DNA of 43,363 nt from assembly GCF_900205925.1 (NCBI RefSeq), contig NZ_OAOD01000024.1, positions 1 through 43,363 on the forward strand, in the 5' to 3' direction. This stretch comes from Clostridium peptidivorans (GTDB lineage: Bacteria > Bacillota > Clostridia > Clostridiales > Clostridiaceae). Made by a program: the position numbers and the translations under genes. Positions 1-10,544 of the stretch are shown here, piece by piece (within the stretch, counting starts at the first letter, position 1; every line of letters begins with the position of its first letter). The notes beneath the pieces are model-generated. The model searched no databases, was not told the DNA's origin, and was given only the letters and a program-made list of their open reading frames with translations.

Positions 1-15
1 TCAAACTCTCAATTT
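1..15 (-). rRNA. rrs: 16S ribosomal RNA, 5' end only
   Basis: Read on the minus strand, these bases give AAATTGAGAGTTTGA, the conserved 5' start of bacterial 16S rRNA, which normally continues TCCTGGCTCAG. The rest of the gene lies beyond the left edge. The identification is supported by a typical clostridial rRNA leader and a near-consensus promoter just upstream (131-159). The exact mature 5' end is uncertain by a few bases. Confidence 0.85.
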
Positions 16-125
16 AAAAGTTTAATCTGTTTCGCTCATCGCGTTTCTTAACATTTAACTGTTAAGTAATTGACTGGTTTCTATTCTCTGTTCAATTTTC
101 AAAGACCCTGTCGCTCCAACCGACT
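16..125 (-). ncRNA. rRNA operon leader with boxA-like antitermination sequence
   Basis: This is the transcribed leader between the rRNA promoter and 16S. On the minus strand it contains GGTCTTTGAAAATTGAACAG (about 89-108), close to the TCTTTGAAAA boxA motif that recruits Nus factors to rRNA leaders in Firmicutes. A small hairpin with GTCG/CGAC arms sits at 110-124. The boxA role is inferred from family knowledge. Confidence 0.65.
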
Positions 126-130
126 TTTAT

Positions 131-159
131 ATAGTAACATTTCTGTTTCTTCTTGTCAA
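131..159 (-). promoter_or_regulatory. Sigma-A promoter of the rRNA operon
   Basis: On the minus strand a perfect -35 TTGACA (154-159) is followed by a 17-bp spacer and the -10 TACTAT (131-136). An A/T-rich UP-element-like tract lies just upstream (about 160-190). Transcription would start near 124 and run left into 16S. The bases AAAAAGTTGTTGACA at the -35 are identical to those of the tRNA operon promoter at 43091. Confidence 0.85.
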
Positions 160-357
160 CAACTTTTTAAAATCTTTTTTAAAAAACTTTGTCGACTTGT
201 CTGTCGTTTTTTGTGACGACATGTGTTATTTTATCATCTATACACTATTCTTCTATTATTATATCCGTTGTTATAGATTAATATACTTATATTTCATTAT
301 TTTTCTTACTTTTTCTTGATTTTTCTCATATTGATACACCAGAAAAAGTTGTACTTG

Positions 358-414
358 AATTTAAATATAAAAACGTCCTTTAATTAGATTAAAGGACGTT
401 TTTATATTTAAATT
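358..414 (-). terminator. Intrinsic terminator after gyrA
   Basis: A perfect inverted repeat has 27-bp arms (358-384 and 388-414) around a 3-base loop, with a core of ACGTCCTTTAAT/ATTAAAGGACGT followed by a T-rich run on the minus strand. The gyrA stop codon (413-415) overlaps the arm. It separates gyrA from the rRNA promoter. Because it is symmetrical it could work in both directions. Confidence 0.85.
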
Positions 415-2857
415 ATTCAGTTTCTATATCAGTTTCTATAGAGGTATTTATTTTTGCAATTGCCAATACCTTTTCATTTTCTTCTGTTTTCATCAAGGTA
501 ACACCCATAGCATTTCTACTTGTTATGCTTATATCTGAAGCTAATATTCTTATAGCAATATTACTACTATTAATAAGCATAATTTCATCTTCATCTTTTA
601 CAATTCTTGCTGCAGTTATCTTACCTGTCTTTTCCGTAACTTTATAAGTGATTAGTCCTTTACCACCCCTACTTTGAACCTTATATTCGGATAGGTGCGT
701 TCTTTTTCCAAATCCATTTTCACTAACCACCAATACATCTTTATCCTCTTCCACTATATCCATACCTACAGCTATATCACCTTTTCTCAAGGTAATAGCT
801 CTTACTCCTGTAGCTGTTCTTCCCATAGGTCTTATATCTTTTTCACTAAATCTTATGGCAAATCCATCTGCAGTTACTATAAATATCTCTGCATCTCCTC
901 TTGTTTTCTTAATCTTTAGTAATTCATCATCTTCTCTTAAGTTTATAGCATTTAATCCATTTTTTCTTATAGAAGAAAATTCCCTTAATGGAGTTTTCTT
1001 AATGACTCCATTTTTAGTACCCATTATCAAATATCCCTCATCATTTAAATCCTCTATAGATATAACTTCTCTAACACTTTCATTAGGATTTAATGGTATA
1101 AGATTAATAAGATTAATTCCTTTTGCTACTCTTCCTGCATCAGGTAATTCATAACCTTTAAGTTTATATACTCTACCTAAATTAGTGAAGAATAGTAAAT
1201 TACTATGAGTAGATGTTACAAATATTCTTTCTATAAAATCATCTTCTTTAGTGGTCATAGCCTGAATTCCTTTTCCCCCTCTTTTTTGTGAGGAATATGC
1301 ATCAGAAGAAATTCTCTTTATGTATCCTGAGTGAGTTAAAGTTATAACCACTTCTTCTTCTTGTATTAGATCTTCTATATCTATTTCATCTATTCTCTTT
1401 TCAATCTGAGTTCTTCTTTCGTCTCCATATTTGTTTTTTATTTCATTTAGTTCATCTTTTATAATACTTAGAACCATCTCTTCACTATTTAATATCTCTT
1501 TTAAATGATTAATCGTATTTAAGAGCTCTGCATATTCTTCTTCTATCTTAGCTCTTTCTAGACCTGTAAGTCTTTGAAGCCTCATATCAAGAATGGCTTG
1601 AGCTTGTTTTTCAGATAATCCAAATTGAGTTATAAGTCCATTTCTAGCTTCTTCGGTGTTTTTAGAACCTCTTATTACTTTTATTACTTCATCTATGTGG
1701 TCTAATGCTATTCTTAATCCCTCTAAAATATGAGCACGTGCTTCTGCTTTATCTAGCTCAAACTTACATCTTCTTCTAATTACTTCTTTTTGAAATTCTA
1801 TATAATAAACTAACATTTGCTTTAAATTTAAAACTTGAGGCTCATTATTTACAAGTGATAACATTATTATTCCGAAGGTATCCTGCATTTTTGTATGTTT
1901 ATAGAGTTGGTTTAAAACAATATTAGCATTAGCATCTCTTTTAATTTCTATTACTATTCTCATACCATCTCTATCAGATTCATCCCTAATATCAGAAATT
2001 CCTTCTATTCTCTTATCTTTTACTAATTCAGCCATATTTTCTATAAGCTTTGCTTTATTTACTTGATAAGGCAATTCTGTTACTATAATTCTTTGTCTTC
2101 CCTTTTCTTCTTCTTCTATTTCTGCCTTAGATCTTATAATTACTCTTCCTCTACCAGTTTCATAAGCCTCTCTTATTCCACTAGTTCCAAGTATTATTCC
2201 TGACGTTGGAAAATCCGGGCCTTTTATTTTAGACATTAAATCTAATACTGTAGTATCAGGATTATCTATTAATAGATCTATTCCTTCTATTACTTCTCCT
2301 AAATTATGAGGAGGTATATTTGTAGCCATACCTACCGCTATTCCTGATGACCCATTAACTAAAAGATTAGGAAAACGTGAAGGAATTACTTCTGGTTCCT
2401 TTTCAGAACCATCAAAATTTGGCGTAAAATCTACAGTATTTTTATTAATATCCCTTAACATTTCTACAGCAATTTTACTCATTTTAGCTTCAGTATATCT
2501 CATAGCTGCTGCAGAATCACCATCTACAGAACCAAAATTACCATGACCGTTTACCATCATGTATCTTATAGAAAAGTCTTGAGCCATTCTTACTAAAGCA
2601 TCATAAACAGAAGAATCACCATGAGGATGATATTTACCTAATACATCTCCAACTATTCTTGCGCACTTTCTATAGCTTTTATCTGGAGAAAGACCTAATT
2701 CATACATGGAATATAATATTCTTCTGTGCACAGGTTTTAAACCATCACGCACATCAGGAAGCGCACGGCCTACTATAACACTCATAGCATAATCAATATA
2801 GCATCTTTTCATTTCTTGTTTTATATCTACTTCTAAAACTTTACCCTCATTGAACAT
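413..2857 (-). CDS. gyrA: DNA gyrase subunit A
   Basis: GyrA is the breakage-reunion subunit of type IIA topoisomerase; with GyrB it introduces negative supercoils ahead of forks. The protein has 814 residues, normal for the family. The N-terminal winged-helix region carries the catalytic tyrosine (RYTEAKM, Tyr121). The quinolone-determining stretch HGDSSVYD (about 79-86) keeps the usual drug-sensitive Ser and Asp, so there is no obvious resistance allele. A coiled-coil region (about 360-490) leads into the C-terminal beta-pinwheel, which starts with the GyrA box QKRGGKG (524-530), the motif that separates gyrase from topoisomerase IV. It lies 18 bases after gyrB and is the last gene of the dnaA-to-gyrA run. 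Confidence 0.98.
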   Translation of the reverse strand: MFNEGKVLEVDIKQEMKRCYIDYAMSVIVGRALPDVRDGLKPVHRRILYSMYELGLSPDKSYRKCARIVGDVLGKYHPHGDSSVYDALVRMAQDFSIRYMMVNGHGNFGSVDGDSAAAMRYTEAKMSKIAVEMLRDINKNTVDFTPNFDGSEKEPEVIPSRFPNLLVNGSSGIAVGMATNIPPHNLGEVIEGIDLLIDNPDTTVLDLMSKIKGPDFPTSGIILGTSGIREAYETGRGRVIIRSKAEIEEEEKGRQRIIVTELPYQVNKAKLIENMAELVKDKRIEGISDIRDESDRDGMRIVIEIKRDANANIVLNQLYKHTKMQDTFGIIMLSLVNNEPQVLNLKQMLVYYIEFQKEVIRRRCKFELDKAEARAHILEGLRIALDHIDEVIKVIRGSKNTEEARNGLITQFGLSEKQAQAILDMRLQRLTGLERAKIEEEYAELLNTINHLKEILNSEEMVLSIIKDELNEIKNKYGDERRTQIEKRIDEIDIEDLIQEEEVVITLTHSGYIKRISSDAYSSQKRGGKGIQAMTTKEDDFIERIFVTSTHSNLLFFTNLGRVYKLKGYELPDAGRVAKGINLINLIPLNPNESVREVISIEDLNDEGYLIMGTKNGVIKKTPLREFSSIRKNGLNAINLREDDELLKIKKTRGDAEIFIVTADGFAIRFSEKDIRPMGRTATGVRAITLRKGDIAVGMDIVEEDKDVLVVSENGFGKRTHLSEYKVQSRGGKGLITYKVTEKTGKITAARIVKDEDEIMLINSSNIAIRILASDISITSRNAMGVTLMKTEENEKVLAIAKINTSIETDIETE

Positions 2858-2875
2858 TCATCTCTCACCTTCCAA

Positions 2876-5070
<2,195 letters not shown>

Positions 5071-5087
5071 AAATATTCCTCCTTAAC

Positions 5088-6194
5088 CTAGAGTGTATGA
5101 TTTTTTTCTACACATTTTCCATTAGTTACTTTAAAGATTTTTGAATCATCTTGTATTAGATAATTCTTTATATCATTAAATCCAGTACATGTTATTATTG
5201 TCTGTATATTATTAATAGAGTTTAATATATACTTTTGTCTCTTAGAATCAAGTTCTGAAAGTACATCATCTAACAATAATACTGGATACTCTCCTGCAAT
5301 TTCCTTTATTATTTCTAAGGATGCAAATTTTATAGTTAAAACTGAAGTTCTTTGTTGCCCTTGAGAACCAAAACTCCTTGCATCTATATTATTTATTTTA
5401 ATAATAAAATCATCTCTATGTGGTCCTAAGGAAGTAGTTCTTTTTTCTAGATCTTTTTCTCTATTACTTATAATTGCATCTAGAAACTCATTTTTATTAT
5501 ACTCCTTAAAATTTATAGATGAACAATAAGAAAAACTTATGTCTTCCTTTCCAGATGTTATTTCTTTATGTATAATTTTGCCCTTACTATTTAAATTTTT
5601 AATATAGTTTTTTCTATCTCTTATAATAGCTGTTCCATAACTAGCCAGTTGCTCATCATATACATCTAACATATTTATTAAAGATTCACTTTTATGTTTA
5701 ATAATCATATTTCTTTCATTTAAAACTTTATTATATTGAACTAAGTTATGATAATATGATTTACTTAATTTGCACAATTCTATATCTAAAAATTTTCTTC
5801 TAAAGGACGGGGATTCTTTTACAATTTTTAAATCTTCAGGAGAAAACATTACCACATTTAATACTCCTAAAAGCTCTGAAAGCTTATTTATCTTAATAGA
5901 ATTTATATTAATTCCCTTTTTTCCCTCTTTAAAAATCTTTATTTCAATTTTCTTATCTAATCTTTCTTTTTCAACGTAAAGTTTTATATAAGCACTTTCT
6001 CCTTGCCAATTTATAAGTTCTTTATCTCTAATTGTTCTGTGGGATTTTCCTATACTGGAATAATAAATACTTTCTAAAATGTTGGTTTTTCCTTGAGCAT
6101 TATCTCCAATAAAAACATTGACATTTTTACTTAATTCTATACTTAACTCTTTATAATTTCTATAATTAATTAACTGTAAATACTTTATATACAT
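5088..6194 (-). CDS. recF: DNA replication and repair protein RecF
   Basis: RecF is an SMC/ABC-type ATPase that loads RecA onto gapped DNA with RecO and RecR. The 368-residue protein has Walker A GDNAQGKTN (residues 30-38), an ABC signature region near RSFGSQGQQRT and Walker B VLLLDDVLSELD. I chose the ATG at 6192-6194 (MYIKYLQLINYRNY), the usual RecF beginning. It has a GGGTG ribosome site 6 bases upstream. A GTG 9 bases further up is possible but overlaps that site. A structured leader (6244-6325) precedes the gene. Confidence 0.95.
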   Translation of the reverse strand: MYIKYLQLINYRNYKELSIELSKNVNVFIGDNAQGKTNILESIYYSSIGKSHRTIRDKELINWQGESAYIKLYVEKERLDKKIEIKIFKEGKKGININSIKINKLSELLGVLNVVMFSPEDLKIVKESPSFRRKFLDIELCKLSKSYYHNLVQYNKVLNERNMIIKHKSESLINMLDVYDEQLASYGTAIIRDRKNYIKNLNSKGKIIHKEITSGKEDISFSYCSSINFKEYNKNEFLDAIISNREKDLEKRTTSLGPHRDDFIIKINNIDARSFGSQGQQRTSVLTIKFASLEIIKEIAGEYPVLLLDDVLSELDSKRQKYILNSINNIQTIITCTGFNDIKNYLIQDDSKIFKVTNGKCVEKNHTL

Positions 6195-6243
6195 ACAAAA
6201 CACCCATTATACAATTATATCATAATATTTTCAATTCACCTAA

Positions 6244-6325
6244 ATATAAATAAAAGAGTTAAGATCTGCCTAAAATTATGCCTTCAATAAAGCTTTTATT
6301 TATATATCTTAAACTCTCTTAACTC
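6244..6325 (-). promoter_or_regulatory. Overlapping hairpins upstream of recF, candidate attenuator
   Basis: Two inverted repeats interlock. Arms 6244-6256 and 6293-6305 pair perfectly over 13 bp (ATATAAATAAAAG). Arms 6256-6264 and 6317-6325 pair over 9 bp (GAGTTAAGA/TCTTAACTC). A second near-copy, TCTTAAACTCT (6307-6317), can replace the latter arm. On the minus-strand RNA the GAGUUAAGA stem would be followed directly by UUUUAUUU, like a terminator, while the 13-bp stem uses that same U tract. The two folds exclude each other or form a pseudoknot. Confidence 0.5.
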
Positions 6326-6333
6326 CAATTATA

Positions 6334-6540
6334 TTAAACTATTATAAACTCTTCTCCATCTACTTCTATTTTGTCACCTTTTGTTAACTTTTTTCCTCTT
6401 CTAGTTTCAATTTCTCCATTTACCTTCACCATTTCATTTTGAATAAAATATTTTGCATCTGAACCTGTTGATATAGCACCACACCACTTAAGAAAAGCAT
6501 CTAGCTTTATTATATCTGTATTTATTTTTATTTCAATCAT
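6334..6540 (-). CDS. yaaA: S4-domain RNA-binding protein (YaaA/RlbA-like)
   Basis: This small protein of 68 residues is almost entirely one S4 RNA-binding domain: KLDAFLKWCGAISTGSDAK, then the turn VKVNGEIETRRGKKLTKGD and IEVDGEEF. It sits between dnaN and recF exactly as B. subtilis yaaA does. YaaA/RlbA has been linked to ribosome assembly, by family knowledge only. It starts 14 bases after dnaN with an SD (GGGG) and is probably in the same transcript. Confidence 0.88.
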   Translation of the reverse strand: MIEIKINTDIIKLDAFLKWCGAISTGSDAKYFIQNEMVKVNGEIETRRGKKLTKGDKIEVDGEEFIIV

Positions 6541-6554
6541 ATCATTAATTCCCC

Positions 6555-7658
6555 TTAGTTATTTAATAATCTAACTGGTAATACAAGATAAGTACAATTA
6601 TTTACTTCATTATTTTTTATAATACAAGGCGTTACGCTACTAGATAATTCCATGGAGATTTCCTCTTCATCCATTATTTTTAGAGCATCTATTAAATACT
6701 TTGAATTAAATGCAATTTGCAGCGGCTGTCCTTGCAGAATTATGCTCAATTCTTCTCTTACCATTCCCAATTGAGAATTAGAAGTAATAATCATATTTTC
6801 TCCTTGTATATCTAATTTTATTAAATTAGTATTTCCGTCTTTACCCATTAATGAGGCTCTTTCTATACATCCTAGTAATTCAGATCTTTTAGTTATTACC
6901 TTGAGGTTATACTCATCTGGAATAATGGACTTATATTTGATAAACTCCCCCTCTAAAAGTCTTGATATTATTTTAGTTTCTCCTATTGTAAATAAAATAT
7001 GATTTGGGGTAAATGTTATATTAACTTTTTCTTCACTTTCTTCTAATATCTTAGATACTTCATTTAAAGTTTTACCTGGTATTACAGCGTTTATTGTACT
7101 TTCACTATCAATGTATTCAGATTTTACTGCTAATCTATAACCATCAAGTGCAACCAAATTAAGGTTTTTATCCTTTATTTCAAATAACAATCCTGTGAGT
7201 ATTGGGCGTGTTTCTTCTTGTGCTACAGCAAATATGGTTGACTTTATCATACTTTTTAATATGTTTTGTGGAATTTTAAAAATTGTATTTTCATTTATAG
7301 TTGGTAGTTCAGGAAAATCCTTTGCATTCATATGTATTAGAGTAAATTTAGATTTCTGACATATTATTTCTATTGAATTATTGTCCTTTGTACTTATTTC
7401 AATTATATCATTAGGTAATTTTCTTATTATTTCTCCAAATATCTTTGAATCAACAACAATTTCCCCTTCTTCAAATATGTCTGCTTTTATTTTAGTTTCT
7501 ATACTTAGATCAATATCTGATCCTGTTAATATAATAGATGAATTTGAAGCTTTTAATAATATACCTTGTAATACAGGCATTGTTGATTTTCCTGTAACAG
7601 CTTTTTGAGCAATAGATATACCTTCTTGAAGATTGCTTTTTTCGCATGTGAATTTCAT
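6555..7658 (-). CDS. dnaN: DNA polymerase III beta sliding clamp
   Basis: DnaN is the processivity clamp that encircles DNA and tethers polymerase III, ligase and repair enzymes. The 367-residue protein shows the three-fold repeated clamp architecture. It opens with MKFTCEKSNLQEGISIAQKA, has the family signatures TRPILTGLLFE and DGYRLA in domain 2, and ends with the partner-binding C-terminus LVLPVRL. A clear SD (AAGGAGG) lies upstream. The 260-bp gap to dnaA contains the origin unwinding region, so dnaN may be read from dnaA or from a promoter inside that gap. Confidence 0.98.
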   Translation of the reverse strand: MKFTCEKSNLQEGISIAQKAVTGKSTMPVLQGILLKASNSSIILTGSDIDLSIETKIKADIFEEGEIVVDSKIFGEIIRKLPNDIIEISTKDNNSIEIICQKSKFTLIHMNAKDFPELPTINENTIFKIPQNILKSMIKSTIFAVAQEETRPILTGLLFEIKDKNLNLVALDGYRLAVKSEYIDSESTINAVIPGKTLNEVSKILEESEEKVNITFTPNHILFTIGETKIISRLLEGEFIKYKSIIPDEYNLKVITKRSELLGCIERASLMGKDGNTNLIKLDIQGENMIITSNSQLGMVREELSIILQGQPLQIAFNSKYLIDALKIMDEEEISMELSSSVTPCIIKNNEVNNCTYLVLPVRLLNN

Positions 7659-7694
7659 ATGTAATCCTCCTTAATTATCAACACTAAATAATCT

Positions 7695-7756
7695 TTCTAG
7701 ATAGAATAGATATAATAGATATTTATAGTAGTAATAGTAGTAGGGACTGTGGATTT
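7695..7756 (-). other. oriC: Origin unwinding element: DnaA-trios and AT-rich DUE
   Basis: On the plus strand, six contiguous trinucleotides TAG TAG TAA TAG TAG TAG (7726-7743) abut a GC-rich GGAC and then a degenerate DnaA box (7748-7756, minus strand AAATCCACA). This order of box, GC cluster, trios and AT-rich tract is that of the basal unwinding system described for B. subtilis oriC, where trios guide DnaA onto single-stranded DNA. The AT-rich tract 7695-7725 would be the duplex unwinding element. The orientation relative to dnaA and dnaN also matches. Confidence 0.8.
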
Positions 7757-7809
7757 GTTAATAAGTGCTATCAGGCTATACAAATCAACGAAAAATAAGA
7801 AAAAATAAT

Positions 7810-7885
7810 TGTGGATAAGTTGTTCTGCGTCAACTAACTTTATCCACATAATTATAAAAAATAAAAGTTTTTTTTATTATCCACA
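7810..7885. other. oriC: DnaA-box cluster between dnaA and dnaN
   Basis: Three perfect TTATCCACA boxes occur at 7810-7818 (minus), 7840-7848 (plus) and 7877-7885 (plus). The first two converge and are linked by GTTG/CAAC, giving an inverted pair. A weaker site, TAATGCACA, is at 7902-7910. With the trio element at 7726-7756 this forms the dnaN-proximal half of a bipartite origin. Confidence 0.88.
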
Positions 7886-7918
7886 GCTATTAATAAAAAA
7901 ATAATGCACAAGTGTTAA

Positions 7919-9274
7919 CTATTTTTGAGTTATTTTTTTACTTAACTCGCTAACTGCGTTTTGCAAAGATTCATCTTCCTTTAAACTTGAAGAAATTTTT
8001 TCATATGCATGTATTACAGTAGTGTGATCTCTTCCTCCAAATGCTTCACCTATTTTAGGCAGTGAAGTATCAGTAAGCTTTCTAGAAAGATACATAGCAA
8101 TTTGCCTTGGAAAAGCTACATTACGTGTTCTTCTTGCAGATTTGAAGTCTTCAACTCGTAAATTAAAGTAGCTAGACACTATATCTTGTATAGATTCTAT
8201 GGTAACTTGCTTAGAATGTTTATTAGATATAATATCCTTAAGTGCTTCTGAAGCTAAGTCTACACTAATTTCTTTATTAGTTAATGAGGAAAAGGCAACT
8301 ATTCTAATTAATGCTCCTTCAAGTTCTCTTATGTTAGATTTTATTTTAGTGGCTATATATACTAGTACTTCATTTGGAATACTTAGATTTTCTACATCTG
8401 CTTTCTTCTTTAATATAGCCATTCGAGTTTCAAAATCAGGAGCTTGAATATCTGCAATAAGCCCCCATTCAAATCTAGAACGAAGCCTATCTTCTAATGT
8501 AGGTATTTCCTTAGGTGGTCTATCACTTGATAAAATTATTTGTTTATTTGATTCATGTAAGTCATTAAATGTGTGGAAAAATTCCTCCTGTGTTCGTTCT
8601 TTTCCTGCTATGAATTGAACATCATCTATTAAAAGTACATCTATATTTCTATATTTATTACGAAATTCTACATTTCTATCATCTTTTATAGAATTAATGA
8701 GCTCATTTGTAAATTTTTCAGAAGAAACATATACAACTTTAGAGTTAGGATTATTATCAAGAATATAATGACCTATAGCATGCATTAGATGAGTCTTTCC
8801 AAGTCCAACTCCTCCATATATAAAAAGTGGATTGTAAGCTTTTGCAGGGGCTTCAGCTACTGCTAAAGATGCTGCATGAGCAAATCTATTGCTATTACCT
8901 ATGACAAAGGATTTAAAAGTATATTTAGGATTTAGCATAGCTGACATTTCATCACTTACAACTATATTATTACTTTTTTCAGGTATATTATTAGAAGGAC
9001 TTTTTTCTAAATCTATTACTTCTTCTGTAGAAACTATAAATTCTACATTATATCTTTTAGAAGTTATAAGTTTTAAAGCATTAATAATAAGATCTTTATA
9101 TCTACTACTTAAAATGCCTTTAGTAAAATCATTAGGGACACATAAATAAAAATAATCCGCTTCTATTTTTAAAGGAACAATGCTTTTAATCCAAGTATTA
9201 AAACTTACCTCTGTAAGTTCTCCTTTAATAATAGTTAATGCATTTTCCCATATATCTTTTAATTGGGCATTCAT
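7919..9274 (-). CDS. dnaA: Chromosomal replication initiator DnaA
   Basis: DnaA is an AAA+ ATPase that binds DnaA boxes, opens the origin and loads helicase. The protein has 451 residues. Domain I (1-80) starts [13 protein letters not shown], followed by a short linker. Domain III carries Walker A GGVGLGKT (154-161) and Walker B LLIDDVQF (214-221). The arginine-finger region lies near [10 protein letters not shown]. Domain IV has the DNA-binding signature [14 protein letters not shown] (414-427). SD GGAGG lies 9 bases before the ATG. Origin clusters flank it on both sides, so its own transcription is probably under DnaA control. Confidence 0.98.
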   Translation of the reverse strand: MNAQLKDIWENALTIIKGELTEVSFNTWIKSIVPLKIEADYFYLCVPNDFTKGILSSRYKDLIINALKLITSKRYNVEFIVSTEEVIDLEKSPSNNIPEKSNNIVVSDEMSAMLNPKYTFKSFVIGNSNRFAHAASLAVAEAPAKAYNPLFIYGGVGLGKTHLMHAIGHYILDNNPNSKVVYVSSEKFTNELINSIKDDRNVEFRNKYRNIDVLLIDDVQFIAGKERTQEEFFHTFNDLHESNKQIILSSDRPPKEIPTLEDRLRSRFEWGLIADIQAPDFETRMAILKKKADVENLSIPNEVLVYIATKIKSNIRELEGALIRIVAFSSLTNKEISVDLASEALKDIISNKHSKQVTIESIQDIVSSYFNLRVEDFKSARRTRNVAFPRQIAMYLSRKLTDTSLPKIGEAFGGRDHTTVIHAYEKISSSLKEDESLQNAVSELSKKITQK

Positions 9275-9361
9275 ATTTTATCCTCCAGTTCAAAATATTA
9301 AATATTAAATTTAAATAGAAAATTCCCTAATTAACAGTAAATCTACAAATTTATACACATC

Positions 9362-9390
9362 ATTATAGGTTGTTGACAATTATTAATAAA
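9362..9390 (-). promoter_or_regulatory. Possible dnaA promoter
   Basis: On the minus strand a perfect -10 TATAAT (9362-9367) is preceded at 17 bp by a weak -35 TTTATT (9385-9390), giving a start near 9355 and an 80-base leader to dnaA. A DnaA box (9351-9359) overlaps the start, which would fit autoregulation. The -35 matches only three of six positions, so this is tentative. Confidence 0.35.
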
Positions 9391-9413
9391 AATATTCACA
9401 TGTTAATATTTTT
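9388..9413. repeat. Inverted repeat related to the 36-bp palindrome
   Basis: Arms AAAAATATT (9388-9396) and AATATTTTT (9405-9413) flank CACATGTT. The 12-mer CACATGTTAATA (9397-9408) is repeated inside the minus strand of the palindrome at 9430-9465. Together they look like two sites for one dyad-recognising protein upstream of dnaA. Confidence 0.55.
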
Positions 9414-9429
9414 GTACATAGTTTTTTAT

Positions 9430-9465
9430 TCAATTATTTATTAACATGTGTTAATAAATAATTGA
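9430..9465. repeat. 36-bp near-perfect palindrome upstream of dnaA
   Basis: The arms TCAATTATTTATTAACA (9430-9446) and its exact complement (9449-9465) are separated only by TG. The central TTAACATGTGTTAA resembles an operator dyad. There is no T tract, so a terminator is unlikely. It is placed between the DnaA boxes and the dnaA start. Confidence 0.75.
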
Positions 9466-9586
9466 TAACACTATCAACATATGAATAATCAGGTAAAAAC
9501 AAGTCTAGAATATGTATGATAGGAAATAAAAAGAAAAAATATAACAACTTATACACATACTTATCCACAAGTGTGGATAAGTTCAA

Positions 9587-9621
9587 TATTAATAAAGGTT
9601 ATTAACAGTCCTTTATTAATA
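9587..9621. repeat. Inverted repeat inside the oriC region
   Basis: Perfect 12-bp arms TATTAATAAAGG (9587-9598) and CCTTTATTAATA (9610-9621) enclose an 11-base loop, directly next to the DnaA box at 9572-9580. It lacks a proper T run. It may be a cruciform or protein site, or a weak terminator. Confidence 0.55.
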
Positions 9622-9695
9622 ATATCAAAACGTGTATAGGTATTCAAGAAGTTATCCACAAAAAATAATTTTAAAATATTCCCAAACCCTTTTTC

Positions 9696-9724
9696 TTGAC
9701 AGAAAGGGTAGGTATATATATAAT
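9696..9724 (+). promoter_or_regulatory. Consensus sigma-A promoter of rpmH-rnpA
   Basis: A perfect TTGACA (9696-9701), a 17-bp spacer and a perfect TATAAT (9719-9724) give a full-consensus promoter; the start would be near 9731 with a leader of about 65 bases. The -35 sits inside a small dyad, ACCCTTT (9686-9692) and AAAGGGT (9703-9709), which could be an operator. Confidence 0.92.
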
Positions 9725-9796
9725 TTAATAGTAAAACTATAAATAAGGTAGTAAGTTAATTGCTATACACATTATACAAAAAGGGGGTGTAGCTAA

Positions 9797-9931
9797 ATGT
9801 TTATGACATACCAACCAAAAAAGAAGCAGAGAAAGAAAGAACATGGATTTAGAAAAAGAATGAAGACTAAATCAGGAAGAAATGTTCTTCAAAGAAGAAG
9901 ACAAAAAGGTAGAAAGAGATTGACAGCATAA
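9797..9931 (+). CDS. rpmH: 50S ribosomal protein L34
   Basis: This is the 44-residue, highly basic L34 of the large subunit. It begins [19 protein letters not shown], includes [11 protein letters not shown] and ends with [13 protein letters not shown] residues, the textbook L34 pattern. The SD AGGGGGTG lies about 9 bases before the ATG. It is driven by the consensus promoter at 9696-9724. It is the first gene of the rightward arm and the usual origin neighbour of dnaA. Confidence 0.97.
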   Translation: MFMTYQPKKKQRKKEHGFRKRMKTKSGRNVLQRRRQKGRKRLTA

Positions 9932-9953
9932 GGCCGCATATTGTGGCCTTTTT
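9930..9953 (+). terminator. Hairpin between rpmH and rnpA
   Basis: AAGGCCGCA (9930-9938), a TAT loop and TGTGGCCTT form a 9-bp stem with one G-U pair, followed by a T run to 9953. It overlaps the rpmH stop codon. It is probably a partial terminator that lets L34 be made in excess of RnpA. Confidence 0.75.
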
Positions 9954-9981
9954 CTGCAACCGCAAAAAAGGAGCAATAGAT

Positions 9982-10320
9982 ATGAAGAAGTATAAGCTAA
10001 GAAAGAATGCAGAATTTAGAGTGGTCTACAGAAGAGGAAAGTCTTTTTCTAATGAATTATTAGTTTTATATGTGTATAAAAATTATAAAAATAAAGATAG
10101 TAGATTTGGCATATCAGTTAGCAAAAAAGTAGGTAAAAGTGTAATAAGAAGTAGAGTTAAAAGGTTAATTAGAGAGAATATACGTCTTAAATATAATAAT
10201 ATAAAAGAAGGATATGATTGTGTAATTATAGCAAGAAATCCCGCTAAAGATAAGAATTATCATCTTATAGAAAAATCTCTGTTAAATTTGCTAGAAAAGG
10301 CAGGATTAATTAAGAATTGA
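9982..10320 (+). CDS. rnpA: Ribonuclease P protein component
   Basis: RnpA is the basic protein cofactor of RNase P, which trims tRNA 5' ends. The protein has 112 residues from the ATG at 9982, chosen because AAGGAG lies 8 bases upstream; an in-frame GTG at 9943 lies inside the preceding hairpin and has no SD. The RNR-type signature is seen in [25 protein letters not shown]. The stop overlaps the yidD start by 4 bases. Confidence 0.96.
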   Translation: MKKYKLRKNAEFRVVYRRGKSFSNELLVLYVYKNYKNKDSRFGISVSKKVGKSVIRSRVKRLIRENIRLKYNNIKEGYDCVIIARNPAKDKNYHLIEKSLLNLLEKAGLIKN

Positions 10321-10526
10321 GAAGTATTATGATATTAGTAATTAAAGCATATAGAAAGTATATTTCACCTCTTAAAAGACCATGTTGTAGATTTTACCCC
10401 ACTTGTTCTCAATATGCATTAGATGCTATCAATAAATATGGAGTATTAAAAGGAAGTTTTATGTCAGTTAAAAGGATTTTAAGATGTAATCCTTTTAATC
10501 AAGGCGGATATGATCCTGTTGAATAA
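10317..10526 (+). CDS. yidD: Membrane protein insertion efficiency factor YidD
   Basis: YidD helps YidC-mediated membrane insertion. The protein has 69 residues with the family core [22 protein letters not shown] and the C-terminal [12 protein letters not shown]. The TTG at 10317 overlaps the rnpA stop (TTGA) and gives the usual distance of 17 residues to the YIS motif; the later ATG at 10329 would shorten the N-terminus. It sits between rnpA and yidC as in most Firmicutes. Confidence 0.93.
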   Translation: MRSIMILVIKAYRKYISPLKRPCCRFYPTCSQYALDAINKYGVLKGSFMSVKRILRCNPFNQGGYDPVE

Positions 10527-10544
10527 TTTGACTGGAGGTTTATA

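Larger units (their letters stand above)
9351..9771. other. oriC: DnaA-box cluster upstream of dnaA (oriC part)
   Basis: The 522-bp gap between dnaA and rpmH contains DnaA boxes TTATACACA at 9351-9359 and 9549-9557, TTATCCACA at 9561-9569, the minus-strand copy at 9572-9580, and TTATCCACA at 9652-9660. One-mismatch sites are at 9392-9400 and 9763-9771. Four boxes in 9549-9660 form the core. The gap also contains two palindromic elements, listed separately, and the rpmH promoter. Divergent genes leave from it, as at typical Firmicute origins. Confidence 0.88.

Noticed and set aside
695..1154. Plus-strand frames opposite gyrA
   Set aside because: They are shadows of the well-supported gyrA coding sequence and show no domain.
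9943..9981. GTG start giving a longer RnpA
   Set aside because: It lies in the rpmH terminator arm and lacks an SD; the ATG at 9982 has AAGGAG at good spacing.
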